From: Sphingobacteriaceae bacterium
GTDB taxonomy: Bacteria; Bacteroidota; Bacteroidia; Sphingobacteriales; Sphingobacteriaceae
NCBI GenBank assembly: GCA_014380615.1
Contig: JACMJM010000012.1
Location: 22,974 to 86,973 of the forward strand
Length of the DNA: 64,000 bases
Reading direction: 5' to 3'
The notes under the pieces: generated by a model
Database searches by the model: none
What the model was told of the DNA's origin: nothing
What the model saw: the letters and a program-made list of their open reading frames with translations, nothing else
Shown: positions 9,033 through 17,272 of the stretch, one piece after another
Numbering within the stretch: the stretch's first letter is position 1
How the letters are laid out: each line of letters opens with the position of its first letter
Position numbers and translations under genes: made by a program

Positions 9033-9503
9033 TTATTCTCTCACTTTTATTTTCAGTTGGCTTTCGAAATAGCTCTTCCAAAAACTTATTACGTTTTCAA
9101 TTTCATCAAGAAAATAAAGAATACAACCGTCTGCCATTTCTATTTGAAGAGTTGTTTGCGAAAAAGCTCTACTGAAAACAGAAGAAAAAGGTCCAATGCG
9201 TCTTTTAGTCTCTTTTATTAATGCTTTAGGTCTAGAGACTTTTGAATGCTTCGAACCATTAGCAATATCATGCATGATTTTTAGTGAAGGGCACTCTGGA
9301 TACAAGGTTTCTCTAAAATCTCCTAAAGTCAGCATTAAATGAACTACCTTAAATTCTTCAAAAACCCAGTCAGTTAGATGCCATGCATTTGTACTTAATT
9401 CCGCAGCTTTAGCAGAAGAAGTGTTGTTTTGTTTAAAGTCTTCGTACTGATTAAGCAATTCTTTCAATTTATCTTCAGAAGTCCTTGTATCAAATGAGTA
9501 CAT
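9033..9503 (-). CDS. Conserved hypothetical, HEPN-like (first gene of pair)
   Basis: 156 residues, cytoplasmic. Residues 38-50 read TNAWHLTDWVFEE and residues 77-88 read IMHDIANGSKHS. I know this pairing (NAWHLxDW, then a D-x-x-N-x-x-K-H element) from widespread uncharacterised bacterial proteins with a helical, HEPN-like look. The Arg of the canonical catalytic motif is absent, so it may be an inactive partner of the downstream protein. No toxin-antitoxin family assignment can be made. It lies upstream of sucD on the same strand (sucD runs away from it), inside the accessory island. Confidence 0.6.
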   Translation of the reverse strand: MYSFDTRTSEDKLKELLNQYEDFKQNNTSSAKAAELSTNAWHLTDWVFEEFKVVHLMLTLGDFRETLYPECPSLKIMHDIANGSKHSKVSRPKALIKETKRRIGPFSSVFSRAFSQTTLQIEMADGCILYFLDEIENVISFWKSYFESQLKIKVRE

Positions 9504-9623
9504 GTTTTTTTATAATTGCCACTAACATCCAGCTTTTCGCACCCCCGCGCAAATACCTCCCATAAATGTAACTTTTTTTTATTTCGTCGAACCAGACTTA
9601 CCCACAAAATCCCTTAAAACAAA

Positions 9624-9647
9624 GAATCCCGGCCTAAGCCAGGATTT
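9624..9647 (-). terminator. Terminator hairpin after sucD
   Basis: A 9-bp stem (9625-9633 with 9638-9646, one mismatch) around a 4-base loop, 23 bases after the sucD stop on the minus strand, followed by a T-rich stretch in that direction. Confidence 0.6.
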
Positions 9648-9669
9648 CAATATCGTATAGTAATAAGAA

Positions 9670-10551
9670 TTAAGCCAAAACTTTGCTCAATTCTTCAGCC
9701 ATTGCAGCACCAATTTCAGCAGGCGATTCTACCACGCGGATTCCGCATTCGGCCATAATTCTCATTTTTGCGGCAGCGGTATCGTCAGCGCCGCCAACAA
9801 TTGCTCCGGCGTGGCCCATGCGGCGTCCCGGAGGCGCTGTTTGGCCCGCGATGAAACCTACAACCGGTTTCGTTCCGTTTTCTTTGATCCAGTATGCTGC
9901 TTCAGCTTCCATGCCTCCGCCTATTTCACCAATCATGATGATTCCTTTAGTTTCAGGGTCGTTCATAAGGAGTTTAACAGCTTCAACTGTTGGAGTTCCG
10001 ATGATCGGGTCGCCACCGATACCGATAGCTGTGGTGATACCTAAGCCGGCTTTTACTACCTGATCTACCGCTTCGTAGGTTAGGGTTCCTGATTTTGAAA
10101 CCACACCTACTGTACCTTTTTTGAAGATGAATCCCGGCATAATGCCAATTTTTGATTCATCGGCAGTAATAATTCCAGGGCAGTTAGGGCCTATTAAGCG
10201 GCAATCTCTGTCGCTGATATATTCTTTCACCAGAATCATGTCCTTAGTAGGAATGCCTTCTGTGATACAAACGATAACTTTAATTCCTGCTTCAGCAGCT
10301 TCCATAATGGCGTCGGCCGCAAACGCCGGAGGTACGAAAATGATAGAAACATCGGCACCGGTTTTATCAACAGCATCCTTAACAGTGTTAAAAACTGGTC
10401 TTTCAAGGTGTGTTTGTCCACCTTTTCCAGGAGTAACCCCACCAACTACCTGGGTTCCGTACTCAATCATTTGAGATGCGTGGTACGTTCCTTCGTTGCC
10501 GGTAAAGCCTTGAACGATAACTTTTGAATCTTTATTTACTAATACACTCAT
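9670..10551 (-). CDS. sucD: Succinate-CoA ligase, alpha subunit
   Basis: Catalyses the substrate-level phosphorylation step succinyl-CoA to succinate with the beta subunit SucC. The N-terminal CoA-binding Rossmann domain includes [20 protein letters not shown] and the GGVTPGKGG loop. The ligase domain follows, with the phosphorylated His in [17 protein letters not shown]. At 293 residues it is full length. The beta-subunit gene is not in this window, so sucC is encoded elsewhere, as is common in Bacteroidota. The gene stands alone with its own terminator. Confidence 0.97.
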   Translation of the reverse strand: MSVLVNKDSKVIVQGFTGNEGTYHASQMIEYGTQVVGGVTPGKGGQTHLERPVFNTVKDAVDKTGADVSIIFVPPAFAADAIMEAAEAGIKVIVCITEGIPTKDMILVKEYISDRDCRLIGPNCPGIITADESKIGIMPGFIFKKGTVGVVSKSGTLTYEAVDQVVKAGLGITTAIGIGGDPIIGTPTVEAVKLLMNDPETKGIIMIGEIGGGMEAEAAYWIKENGTKPVVGFIAGQTAPPGRRMGHAGAIVGGADDTAAAKMRIMAECGIRVVESPAEIGAAMAEELSKVLA

Positions 10552-10803
10552 TTTGACGTTTTTTTCTAAAGTTTTGCAAACTTAGATATTTTTTTTCCAA
10601 ATAAATTTGAGAAATGGAGAATTTTTGAAGCTTTTTGAATGAAAACAGAGGCATTTATAAGGTTCTTGGTTTACTTCAGGTTTAATTGCTGAAATATCAC
10701 AGCCTTCACCGCATCATCCTAATTTCAACGTTTCCCCGGGTTGTGCTGCTTTAGATTTCTCCCTTTGGTCGAAAGGATAAGCAAGCTGAATGGCCCGGTA
10801 CCG

Positions 10804-12597
10804 TTATACCGGACTCTTTTCTATGCCTGTGGAGTTGAACTGCAAATCGTATAATCGCTTATAATAGCCATTCAACTTTAACAATTCCTGGTGCGATCCT
10901 GTTTCTTTTATTTCACCATGGTCAAGCACGATAATTTTATCGGCGTTTTGGATGGTTGATAACCGGTGCGCAATTACGATGGAGGTACGGCCTTTCATCA
11001 ATTTTTCGATGGTTTGTTGTATCAGGTATTCGGTTTCGGTATCTACCGAGGAAGTGGCTTCATCCAGCACCAGAATTTTCGGGTTGTAAACCATCGCCCG
11101 GATAAAGGAAATTAATTGTGCCTGTCCTGAGGAGAGGGTAGAACCTCGTTCCATTACATCGTAATCGTAGCCTCCCGGCAGGCGTTCAATAAAATCGTGC
11201 GCGCCAGCTTCTTTGGCCGCTGCTATAAGCTGTTCTCTGGTAATCTCCGGATTATTAAGTGTTATATTATTCGATACCGAATCAGAAAAAAGGAATACAT
11301 CCTGAATAACAGTAGCAATTTGGGTTCTCAGATAATTAAGGCGGTATTCACGAATATCCACTCCGTCTATTTTTACGCTTCCTTTGCTGATCTGGTAAAA
11401 TCTGTTTAAAATGTTGATTACCGAGGATTTTCCGGCTCCGGTGGCACCCACCAGCGCAAGTGTTTCGCCTGATTTAATTGAAAAATTAAGGCCTTTAAGA
11501 ATCCAGTTTTCGTTTTCGGCTCCTTGGGTTTCGGGCTGGTAGGTAAACCATACATTCTCAAATGAGATTTCACCTTTTAGGTTTTTGGGCGCGAGTTTGC
11601 CGTTATCTTCTTCAATATCGGGGTGGTCTAAAACACTAAAAACACGCTCTGCGCCCACCATTCCCATTTGCAGGGTGTTGAATTTATCCGCAAGCTCGCG
11701 AATAGGGCGAAACATCATGTTAATATACATAATGAATGATACCACCACTCCTGCAGAAATATCATGCTGGATAATCAGTTTGGATCCGTACCATACCAAC
11801 AAACCCATGGATAACGACGAGATGATCTCTACTACCGGAAAGAAAATGGAATAATACCAGTTAGAGCGGATGTTTGCATCGCGATGCCTTCCGTTAATTT
11901 GTTTGAATTTTCGCATTTCCTGGTTCTCGCGTGCGAAGTATTTGATGATACTCATGCCCGAGATATGTTCCTGGAGAAAGGTGTTCAGGTTTCCTACCTG
12001 AGTTCTTACCTCCTGAAAAGCCGACTTTATCGCTTCTTTGAAAATGTAACTGGCTAAGATCAGCAGAGGCATAGGGGCGAGTACTACCAGGGTAAGTTCC
12101 CAATCGGTATAAAGCATTACGCCCAGGATGACCGATAATTGAAGAATATCTCCGATGATGACGATTAGCCCTTCGGAAAAGATTTCGGCGATGGTTTCGA
12201 GGTCGGATACGGTTCTGGTAATTAACTGCCCTATTGGGGTGCGGTCGAAATATCTGAGTTTTAGTTTGCTGATGTGATTAAAAACGGCAATGCGCAAATC
12301 GCGAATGGTTGACTGGCCTAAGGTGTTTGTTAAAAAGGTATGAAAGTACTGTACAATAGTTTGAACCGCTAACAGAGCCAGTAATAAAAGAGTGATAGTA
12401 ACAAGTCCATGATAGTTGTTTGTGAAGATATGCTTATCGAGTGTGTACTGAATAAGCAAGGGGCGCAAAGGCGCGATGAGAGCCAAAGCTATAGTAAGCA
12501 CCACCGACCAGATAAAAATGCCCATGTAAGGTTTTACGTACTGAAAAACACGTTTGAGTAAGTTTATATCGTAAGCTTTACCTGCTACTTTTGCCAT
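10804..12597 (-). CDS. ABC transporter, fused membrane and ATPase domains (multidrug/lipid exporter type)
   Basis: Half-size ABC exporter of 597 residues that would work as a dimer in the inner membrane. Six membrane segments occupy about residues 20-310, with the coupling-helix stretch RYFDRTPIGQLITRTVSDLE. The ATPase domain has Walker A GATGAGKSS near residue 387, a signature written LSSGQAQ instead of the usual LSGGQ, Walker B ILVLDEATSSVD and the H-loop AHRLST. The order fits the MdlB/MsbA-like family. The substrate cannot be predicted. It starts nine bases after the carboxylase gene ends, so the two are probably co-transcribed. Confidence 0.92.
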   Translation of the reverse strand: MAKVAGKAYDINLLKRVFQYVKPYMGIFIWSVVLTIALALIAPLRPLLIQYTLDKHIFTNNYHGLVTITLLLLALLAVQTIVQYFHTFLTNTLGQSTIRDLRIAVFNHISKLKLRYFDRTPIGQLITRTVSDLETIAEIFSEGLIVIIGDILQLSVILGVMLYTDWELTLVVLAPMPLLILASYIFKEAIKSAFQEVRTQVGNLNTFLQEHISGMSIIKYFARENQEMRKFKQINGRHRDANIRSNWYYSIFFPVVEIISSLSMGLLVWYGSKLIIQHDISAGVVVSFIMYINMMFRPIRELADKFNTLQMGMVGAERVFSVLDHPDIEEDNGKLAPKNLKGEISFENVWFTYQPETQGAENENWILKGLNFSIKSGETLALVGATGAGKSSVINILNRFYQISKGSVKIDGVDIREYRLNYLRTQIATVIQDVFLFSDSVSNNITLNNPEITREQLIAAAKEAGAHDFIERLPGGYDYDVMERGSTLSSGQAQLISFIRAMVYNPKILVLDEATSSVDTETEYLIQQTIEKLMKGRTSIVIAHRLSTIQNADKIIVLDHGEIKETGSHQELLKLNGYYKRLYDLQFNSTGIEKSPV

Positions 12598-12606
12598 TGG
12601 GATGTA

Positions 12607-14148
12607 TCAGAGCGGAATATTTCCGTGCTTCTTTTTTGGGTGATTAACCACTTTGTTTTGCAGCATACTAAAGGCTTTTATCAGTTTGCTCCGCGTTTGC
12701 GAAGGTTCAATTACTTCGTCTATAAAGCCTCGTTCTGCCGCCCGGTAAGGGTTGGCAAAAATATCCGAATATTCTTTTTCTTTCTCAAGCCATTTTGCAT
12801 TATGGTCTTGGGCTGACGCAATTTCTTTTTTAAAGATGATTTCGGCCGCGCCTTTTGCCCCCATAACCGCTATTTCCGCAGTTGGCCAGGCATAATTCAT
12901 GTCAGATCCGATGTGCTTTGAATTCATAACATCATACGCTCCGCCATAAGCTTTACGGGTAATTACGGTAATACGCGGTACTGTAGCTTCGCAGAAAGCG
13001 TAAAGCAGTTTTGCACCATTAACAATTATGCCGTTCCACTCCTGGTCGGTTCCGGGTAAAAATCCGGGTACGTCTTCGAAAACCAAAAGAGGGATATTGA
13101 AGCAATCGCAAAAGCGAACAAACCGGGCCGCTTTTGTAGAGGCTTTAATATCAAGTACACCCGCCAGGAAAGCCGGTTGGTTGGCTACAATGCCGATACT
13201 TCGTCCCGCAAGGCGGCCAAAACCTACTACAATATTTTCGGCAAAATCTTTATGCACTTCGAAAAAGGTGCCGTCATCTATAGCATGGTTAATCACATCA
13301 CGGATATCGTAAGGCTGATTCGCGTTTTCGGGAAGGATGTTGTTTAGCTCGGGCCTCTCTTCGCTTGCGGCTTGATAGGGCAGGAGAGGAGCGGTTTCTT
13401 CGCAATTCTGCGGAACGTAACTCAGCAGCTTTTTAATATTTTCAATCGCTTCAATTTCGTTAGCACAGGCAAAATGCGTTACCCCTGATTTGACCGCATG
13501 TGTAGATGCCCCTCCAAGCTCTTCCGAAGTAACTTCTTCGTGGGTAACGGTTTTAACTACATTCGGCCCGGTTACGAACATGTACGAAGTGTGTTCAACC
13601 ATAAGAATGAAGTCGGTAATAGCGGGAGAATAAACTGCTCCGCCTGCGCAGGGGCCCATAATCGCCGAAATTTGCGGAACCACACCAGAGGCCAGTGTGT
13701 TGCGGTAGAATATATCTGCATAGCCTCCAAGCGATACTACTCCTTCCTGTATTCTGGCCCCTCCTGAATCGTTAAGGCCAACTACCGGGGCTCCGTTTTT
13801 AAGAGCGAGATCCATAATCTTACAAATTTTTTCGGCATGAGTTTCGGATAGAGAACCTCCGAATACCGTAAAATCCTGTGAAAATACATAGACCAGACGT
13901 CCGTTTATAGTGCCGTATCCGGTAACAACGCCATCACCCGGGTACTTTTCCTGCTCCATTCCGAAGTCGGTAGAGCGATGGCTTACCAGCATGCCGATTT
14001 CTTCGAACGAATTTTCATCCAAAAGGAAATGCAGGCGTTCGCGGGCAGTTAGCTTTCCTTTTTTGTGCTGACTCTCAATGCGTTGCTGGCCACCTCCCTT
14101 AAGGGCTTGCTGGCGTTTTTCCTGTAGTTGAGTAAGTTTATTTTTCAA
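12607..14148 (-). CDS. Acyl-CoA carboxylase beta (carboxyltransferase) subunit, propionyl-CoA carboxylase type
   Basis: 513 residues, two crotonase-like carboxyltransferase halves. The N-half has [13 protein letters not shown] and [12 protein letters not shown] (oxyanion holes). The C-half has [29 protein letters not shown] and [12 protein letters not shown]. It transfers CO2 from a biotin carrier to propionyl-CoA or a similar acyl-CoA. No biotin carboxylase or carrier gene lies nearby, so the partners are elsewhere; the family also includes methylmalonyl-CoA decarboxylase alpha subunits, which cannot be excluded. The start is TTG at 14148, giving [20 protein letters not shown], the usual N-terminus of the family. 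Confidence 0.93.
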   Translation of the reverse strand: MKNKLTQLQEKRQQALKGGGQQRIESQHKKGKLTARERLHFLLDENSFEEIGMLVSHRSTDFGMEQEKYPGDGVVTGYGTINGRLVYVFSQDFTVFGGSLSETHAEKICKIMDLALKNGAPVVGLNDSGGARIQEGVVSLGGYADIFYRNTLASGVVPQISAIMGPCAGGAVYSPAITDFILMVEHTSYMFVTGPNVVKTVTHEEVTSEELGGASTHAVKSGVTHFACANEIEAIENIKKLLSYVPQNCEETAPLLPYQAASEERPELNNILPENANQPYDIRDVINHAIDDGTFFEVHKDFAENIVVGFGRLAGRSIGIVANQPAFLAGVLDIKASTKAARFVRFCDCFNIPLLVFEDVPGFLPGTDQEWNGIIVNGAKLLYAFCEATVPRITVITRKAYGGAYDVMNSKHIGSDMNYAWPTAEIAVMGAKGAAEIIFKKEIASAQDHNAKWLEKEKEYSDIFANPYRAAERGFIDEVIEPSQTRSKLIKAFSMLQNKVVNHPKKKHGNIPL

Positions 14149-14492
14149 GGTTCAATTATAAAAAAGCAAAGTACAGAATAATTATACAGAATGCCTTATG
14201 GAGGAAGCACAAACTGGCGGCGAATTTTTATCGTTTTCTGGCAGACAGGGATATTGGTTCGGTGATTTTCAAATTAACAATTTTAAACGTTGGAACTTTC
14301 AAGTTTGACAACTTTGACAACTTTTAGAAAGTTGTTAAAGTTAGGCCTCCCTGCATATTGCTCATTGTTGCCATAGATTATCCTCCGAAACTTATCTCAA
14401 ATATCCAATGATCTGAATTTAATTTTTGTGTAAAAAAACTGTTAGAGAGTAAAACATATTTCAATTTTAATACTTTTGCATCTGTAAAGTTT
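14149..14492. other. Divergent intergenic region with a short palindrome
   Basis: About 340 bases between the carboxylase gene (minus) and the small membrane protein gene (plus). It holds a 15-bp palindrome at 14310-14342 (separate entry) and, at 14471-14478, TACTTTTG matching the Bacteroidota -7 element, 15 bases before the ATG at 14493; no clear TTG lies at the right distance upstream. No ORF or RNA gene was recognised. Confidence 0.5.
14310..14342. repeat. Short palindrome, 15-bp arms and 3-nt loop
   Basis: Left arm 14310-14324 and right arm 14328-14342 are complementary at 14 of 15 positions, the exception being a G-T pair, around loop TAG. The same architecture with different sequence occurs at 40731-40763 and 40907-40935. 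Confidence 0.75.
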
Positions 14493-14822
14493 ATGGAAAG
14501 AGAAAAATCGATAAAACTCTTCAGTATTATTTTTTTAGCTGTCTTCTTTATGAAGATGGTTATTTCTGCTGCTCCATTAATTATTTCTCATTTTGACAAG
14601 AAGGCTGTTAACGCTGTTATCATGCAGCTTGAGATTGAGAATCACGCAAAATCAAATGATGTAAAGGAAACCTCTGTAAAAGAATATTTTACTATGAGTA
14701 GTTTTCGCTTTACTTTGCTCCACCCCACACAACTTATGCTTTCGGAGATGATTACTGTTGATCATGATAAGCATATTCGGGCATTTTACCCTCCTGTACC
14801 TACACCGCCACCCAACGTTTAA
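14493..14822 (+). CDS. Small hypothetical membrane or secreted protein upstream of the SulP transporter
   Basis: 109 residues. Residues 8-30 (LFSIIFLAVFFMKMVISAAP) form a single hydrophobic segment, a signal peptide or anchor. The remainder is short and polar, ending in FYPPVPTPPPNV, a proline-rich tail. It lies on the same strand 86 bases before the SulP gene and may be co-transcribed with it. A match to the -7 promoter element lies just upstream. I do not recognise a family. Confidence 0.6.
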   Translation: MEREKSIKLFSIIFLAVFFMKMVISAAPLIISHFDKKAVNAVIMQLEIENHAKSNDVKETSVKEYFTMSSFRFTLLHPTQLMLSEMITVDHDKHIRAFYPPVPTPPPNV

Positions 14823-14908
14823 GATTAATTTCTTTCATTTGTTTTATACCCTGAATTCCTCAGGGCACTTAACTGTTATTTATTAATTTTTTACAAAACG
14901 TATTTTAT

Positions 14909-16513
14909 ATGGAAGCGAATTATGCTCCAGCTACTTCTGGTATTAAAAATTATCTCTCATCCCATAATTTAAAAAAGGATCTTCCCGCCAGTATTGTTGT
15001 TTTTTTAGTAGCACTACCATTATGTCTGGGTATAGCTTTAGCATCGGGGGCACCTTTATTTGCCGGATTGTTAACGGGTATAATTGGCGGAATAGTTGTG
15101 GCTTCGGCAAGTGGGTCGCAACTCAGCGTTAGTGGCCCTGCGGCAGGTTTAACGGTAATTGTATTTGGCGCAATTGCGCAGTTGGGATCTTATCCAACTT
15201 TTCTTCTGGCGATTGTATTAGCGGGAGTTTTTCAGATCATACTCGGACTTATAAAGGCCGGAACGATAGCGAATTATTTCCCATCGTCTGTTATTGAGGG
15301 AATGCTTGCCGCAATAGGTATTATCCTGATTTTAAAACAAATACCGCACGCTGTTGGGTATGATGCTGATTTCGAAGGCGACGAAAGTTTTCAGCAGCAA
15401 GGCAATGAAAATACGTTTTCAACTCTTACAACTGCTTTGAGCAGGATTAGCTATGGTGCGGTAATAATTAGTGCGCTATCTCTGCTGGTTCTTATTTACT
15501 GGCCAAATGTTAAAAAGCTAAGCAACGTTCCAGCAGCTCTTGTGGTAGTAGCGATAGGAATACTTTTCAATCAATTGTTTAAGGGTACCGATTTTGCGAT
15601 TCAGAGCGAACATCTGGTGAAGATTCCGATTGTGGGCTCTTTCACAGAGTTTACAAATCTTTTTATGTTTCCTGATTTTTCGCAGATAGGCAATAAAGAT
15701 GTATGGATTGTTGCTTTAACGATTGCTATTGTAGCTAGTTTGGAAACTTTATTAAGCCTGGAGGCGGTTGATAAAATTGACCCTTTAAAACGTGTATCGC
15801 CAACAAACAAAGAGTTATGGGCGCAGGGACTTGGGAACATGACCAGTGGTTTATTAGGCGGTATGCCTATGACGGCGGTTATTGTGCGTTCTTCAGCCAA
15901 CGTTAATTCGGGTGGACGAACAAAAATGAGTGCGATATTTCACGGACTCTGGCTCTTGGTAGCTTTGTTGGCTATTCCCGGGCTTATCAATCTCATTCCC
16001 TTGTCGTGCCTTGCCGCAATACTCTTAATGACCGGATATAAACTGGCTAAAATTGGTTTGTTCGCTAAAATGTGGAGAAGCGGATACAGCCAATTCGTGC
16101 CTTTCGTGGTTACGGTTTTGGCGGTTGTTTTTACCGACTTGTTAAAAGGAGTAGCCATAGGTATGATGGTGTCGATTTATTTTATATTGAGAAATAATCT
16201 TCGTAACCCATATTTTTACCGGATAGGCTCGCACGGAGACAAAAAAGTAATCGACATTAAATTGGCCGAGGAAGTTTCTTTTTTAAATAAGGCGGCTATA
16301 CAATATACCTTAGCTCATTTGCCTTACGAAACAAATGTTAGAATAGACGGAAGCAATTGCCGGTATATCGATCCGGATGTATTGGAGGTAATTCATAATT
16401 TTAAACATAATGCCTATACAAAAGCTATTATTGTAGAATTGGTAGACATTAAGGAAAAGTATGATATACCTAAGCTTAATGAATTGATTTATAAACCCGA
16501 AAATGTTAATTAA
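14909..16513 (+). CDS. SulP family anion transporter with STAS domain, probable bicarbonate transporter
   Basis: Inner-membrane transporter of 534 residues. The SulP start reads LKKDLPASIVVFLVALPLCLGIALASGAP, followed by SGSQLSVSGPAAGLTVIV. About 12-14 hydrophobic segments run to residue 430, including the conserved GLLGGMPMTAVIVRSSANVN stretch. A short STAS-like domain (about 450-530, with RIDGSNCRYIDPDVLEVI) ends the protein. Its stop codon lies two bases before a carbonic anhydrase gene. That pairing, frequent in bacteria, suggests HCO3- as substrate; this is inferred from context. Confidence 0.92.
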   Translation: MEANYAPATSGIKNYLSSHNLKKDLPASIVVFLVALPLCLGIALASGAPLFAGLLTGIIGGIVVASASGSQLSVSGPAAGLTVIVFGAIAQLGSYPTFLLAIVLAGVFQIILGLIKAGTIANYFPSSVIEGMLAAIGIILILKQIPHAVGYDADFEGDESFQQQGNENTFSTLTTALSRISYGAVIISALSLLVLIYWPNVKKLSNVPAALVVVAIGILFNQLFKGTDFAIQSEHLVKIPIVGSFTEFTNLFMFPDFSQIGNKDVWIVALTIAIVASLETLLSLEAVDKIDPLKRVSPTNKELWAQGLGNMTSGLLGGMPMTAVIVRSSANVNSGGRTKMSAIFHGLWLLVALLAIPGLINLIPLSCLAAILLMTGYKLAKIGLFAKMWRSGYSQFVPFVVTVLAVVFTDLLKGVAIGMMVSIYFILRNNLRNPYFYRIGSHGDKKVIDIKLAEEVSFLNKAAIQYTLAHLPYETNVRIDGSNCRYIDPDVLEVIHNFKHNAYTKAIIVELVDIKEKYDIPKLNELIYKPENVN

Positions 16514-16515
16514 AA

Positions 16516-17202
16516 ATGGCTATCACGAATAAAAAATATAATATGGACCCCAATACTGAAATCAACAAACCAAGGCAGAGTTACGAGCAATTACTTAAAG
16601 GAAATAGAGATTTTGTTGAATCTACTATAAGTGAAGACCCTGAGTATTTTAAAAAACTGGCCGAAGGCCAAAATCCTGAAGTGCTCTGGATAGGTTGTTC
16701 AGATAGTCGCGTGCCTGCTAACCAGCTTACAGGAACAAAGCCGGGCGAAGTTTTTGTACACCGCAACATTGCCAACGTATGTGTGCATACCGACATGAAT
16801 ATGCTAAGTGTACTCGATTATGCGGTGAATGTTCTAAAAGTTAAACATGTAATTGTTGCCGGACATTACGGTTGTGGTGGTGTTATCGCTGCGATGGGAA
16901 GCAAACAGTTCGGCGTAATTGATAACTGGCTTCGTCATATAAAAGATGTTTATCGTTTGCACGCACATGAGCTTGATTTAATATCGAATGAACAACAACG
17001 TGCGGACAGACTCGTAGAGTTAAATGTTCTTGAGCAGGTTTATAATTTGTGTAAAACCACTATCGTTCAAAACGCATGGCGTGAGCGTGAAGATCTTGAA
17101 ATTCACGGCTGGGTGGTCGACATTCGGAGCGGATATGTAAAAGACCTTAAAATAAGCTGCAAAAATACCGATAATATGGCCAAGGTATTCGCATTGGATT
17201 AA
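16516..17202 (+). CDS. Beta-class carbonic anhydrase
   Basis: Cytoplasmic zinc enzyme that interconverts CO2 and HCO3-. The zinc ligands are present: Cys in IGCSDSRVPANQ (also holding the catalytic Asp-Arg pair) and His plus Cys in GHYGCGGV. The rest matches the Can/YadF type, for example VFVHRNIANVC and the C-terminal GWVVDIRSGYV. The ATG at 16516 lies two bases after the transporter stop; an internal ATG at 16543 is an alternative start nearer the usual family length. Together with SulP it would supply bicarbonate to carboxylases. Confidence 0.96.
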   Translation: MAITNKKYNMDPNTEINKPRQSYEQLLKGNRDFVESTISEDPEYFKKLAEGQNPEVLWIGCSDSRVPANQLTGTKPGEVFVHRNIANVCVHTDMNMLSVLDYAVNVLKVKHVIVAGHYGCGGVIAAMGSKQFGVIDNWLRHIKDVYRLHAHELDLISNEQQRADRLVELNVLEQVYNLCKTTIVQNAWREREDLEIHGWVVDIRSGYVKDLKISCKNTDNMAKVFALD

Positions 17203-17221
17203 TCTGATCGAAGGCCAAATT

Positions 17222-17257
17222 ATAAAGCCCTTTATGCTGCTGCATGAAGGGCTTTAT
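17222..17257. terminator. Bidirectional terminator between carbonic anhydrase and gcvP
   Basis: A 16-bp stem (17222-17237 with 17242-17257, one G-T pair) around a 4-base loop, flanked by T on the plus side and by A (T on the minus strand) on the other. It serves two converging genes. Confidence 0.8.
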
Positions 17258-17272
17258 TTTTAGGTTAGATGT

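Noticed and set aside
11110..11150. Damaged ABC signature motif (LSSGQ in place of LSGGQ)
   Set aside because: A Ser at the second Gly is tolerated in exporters of this kind, and all other ATPase motifs are intact, so I do not treat it as loss of function.
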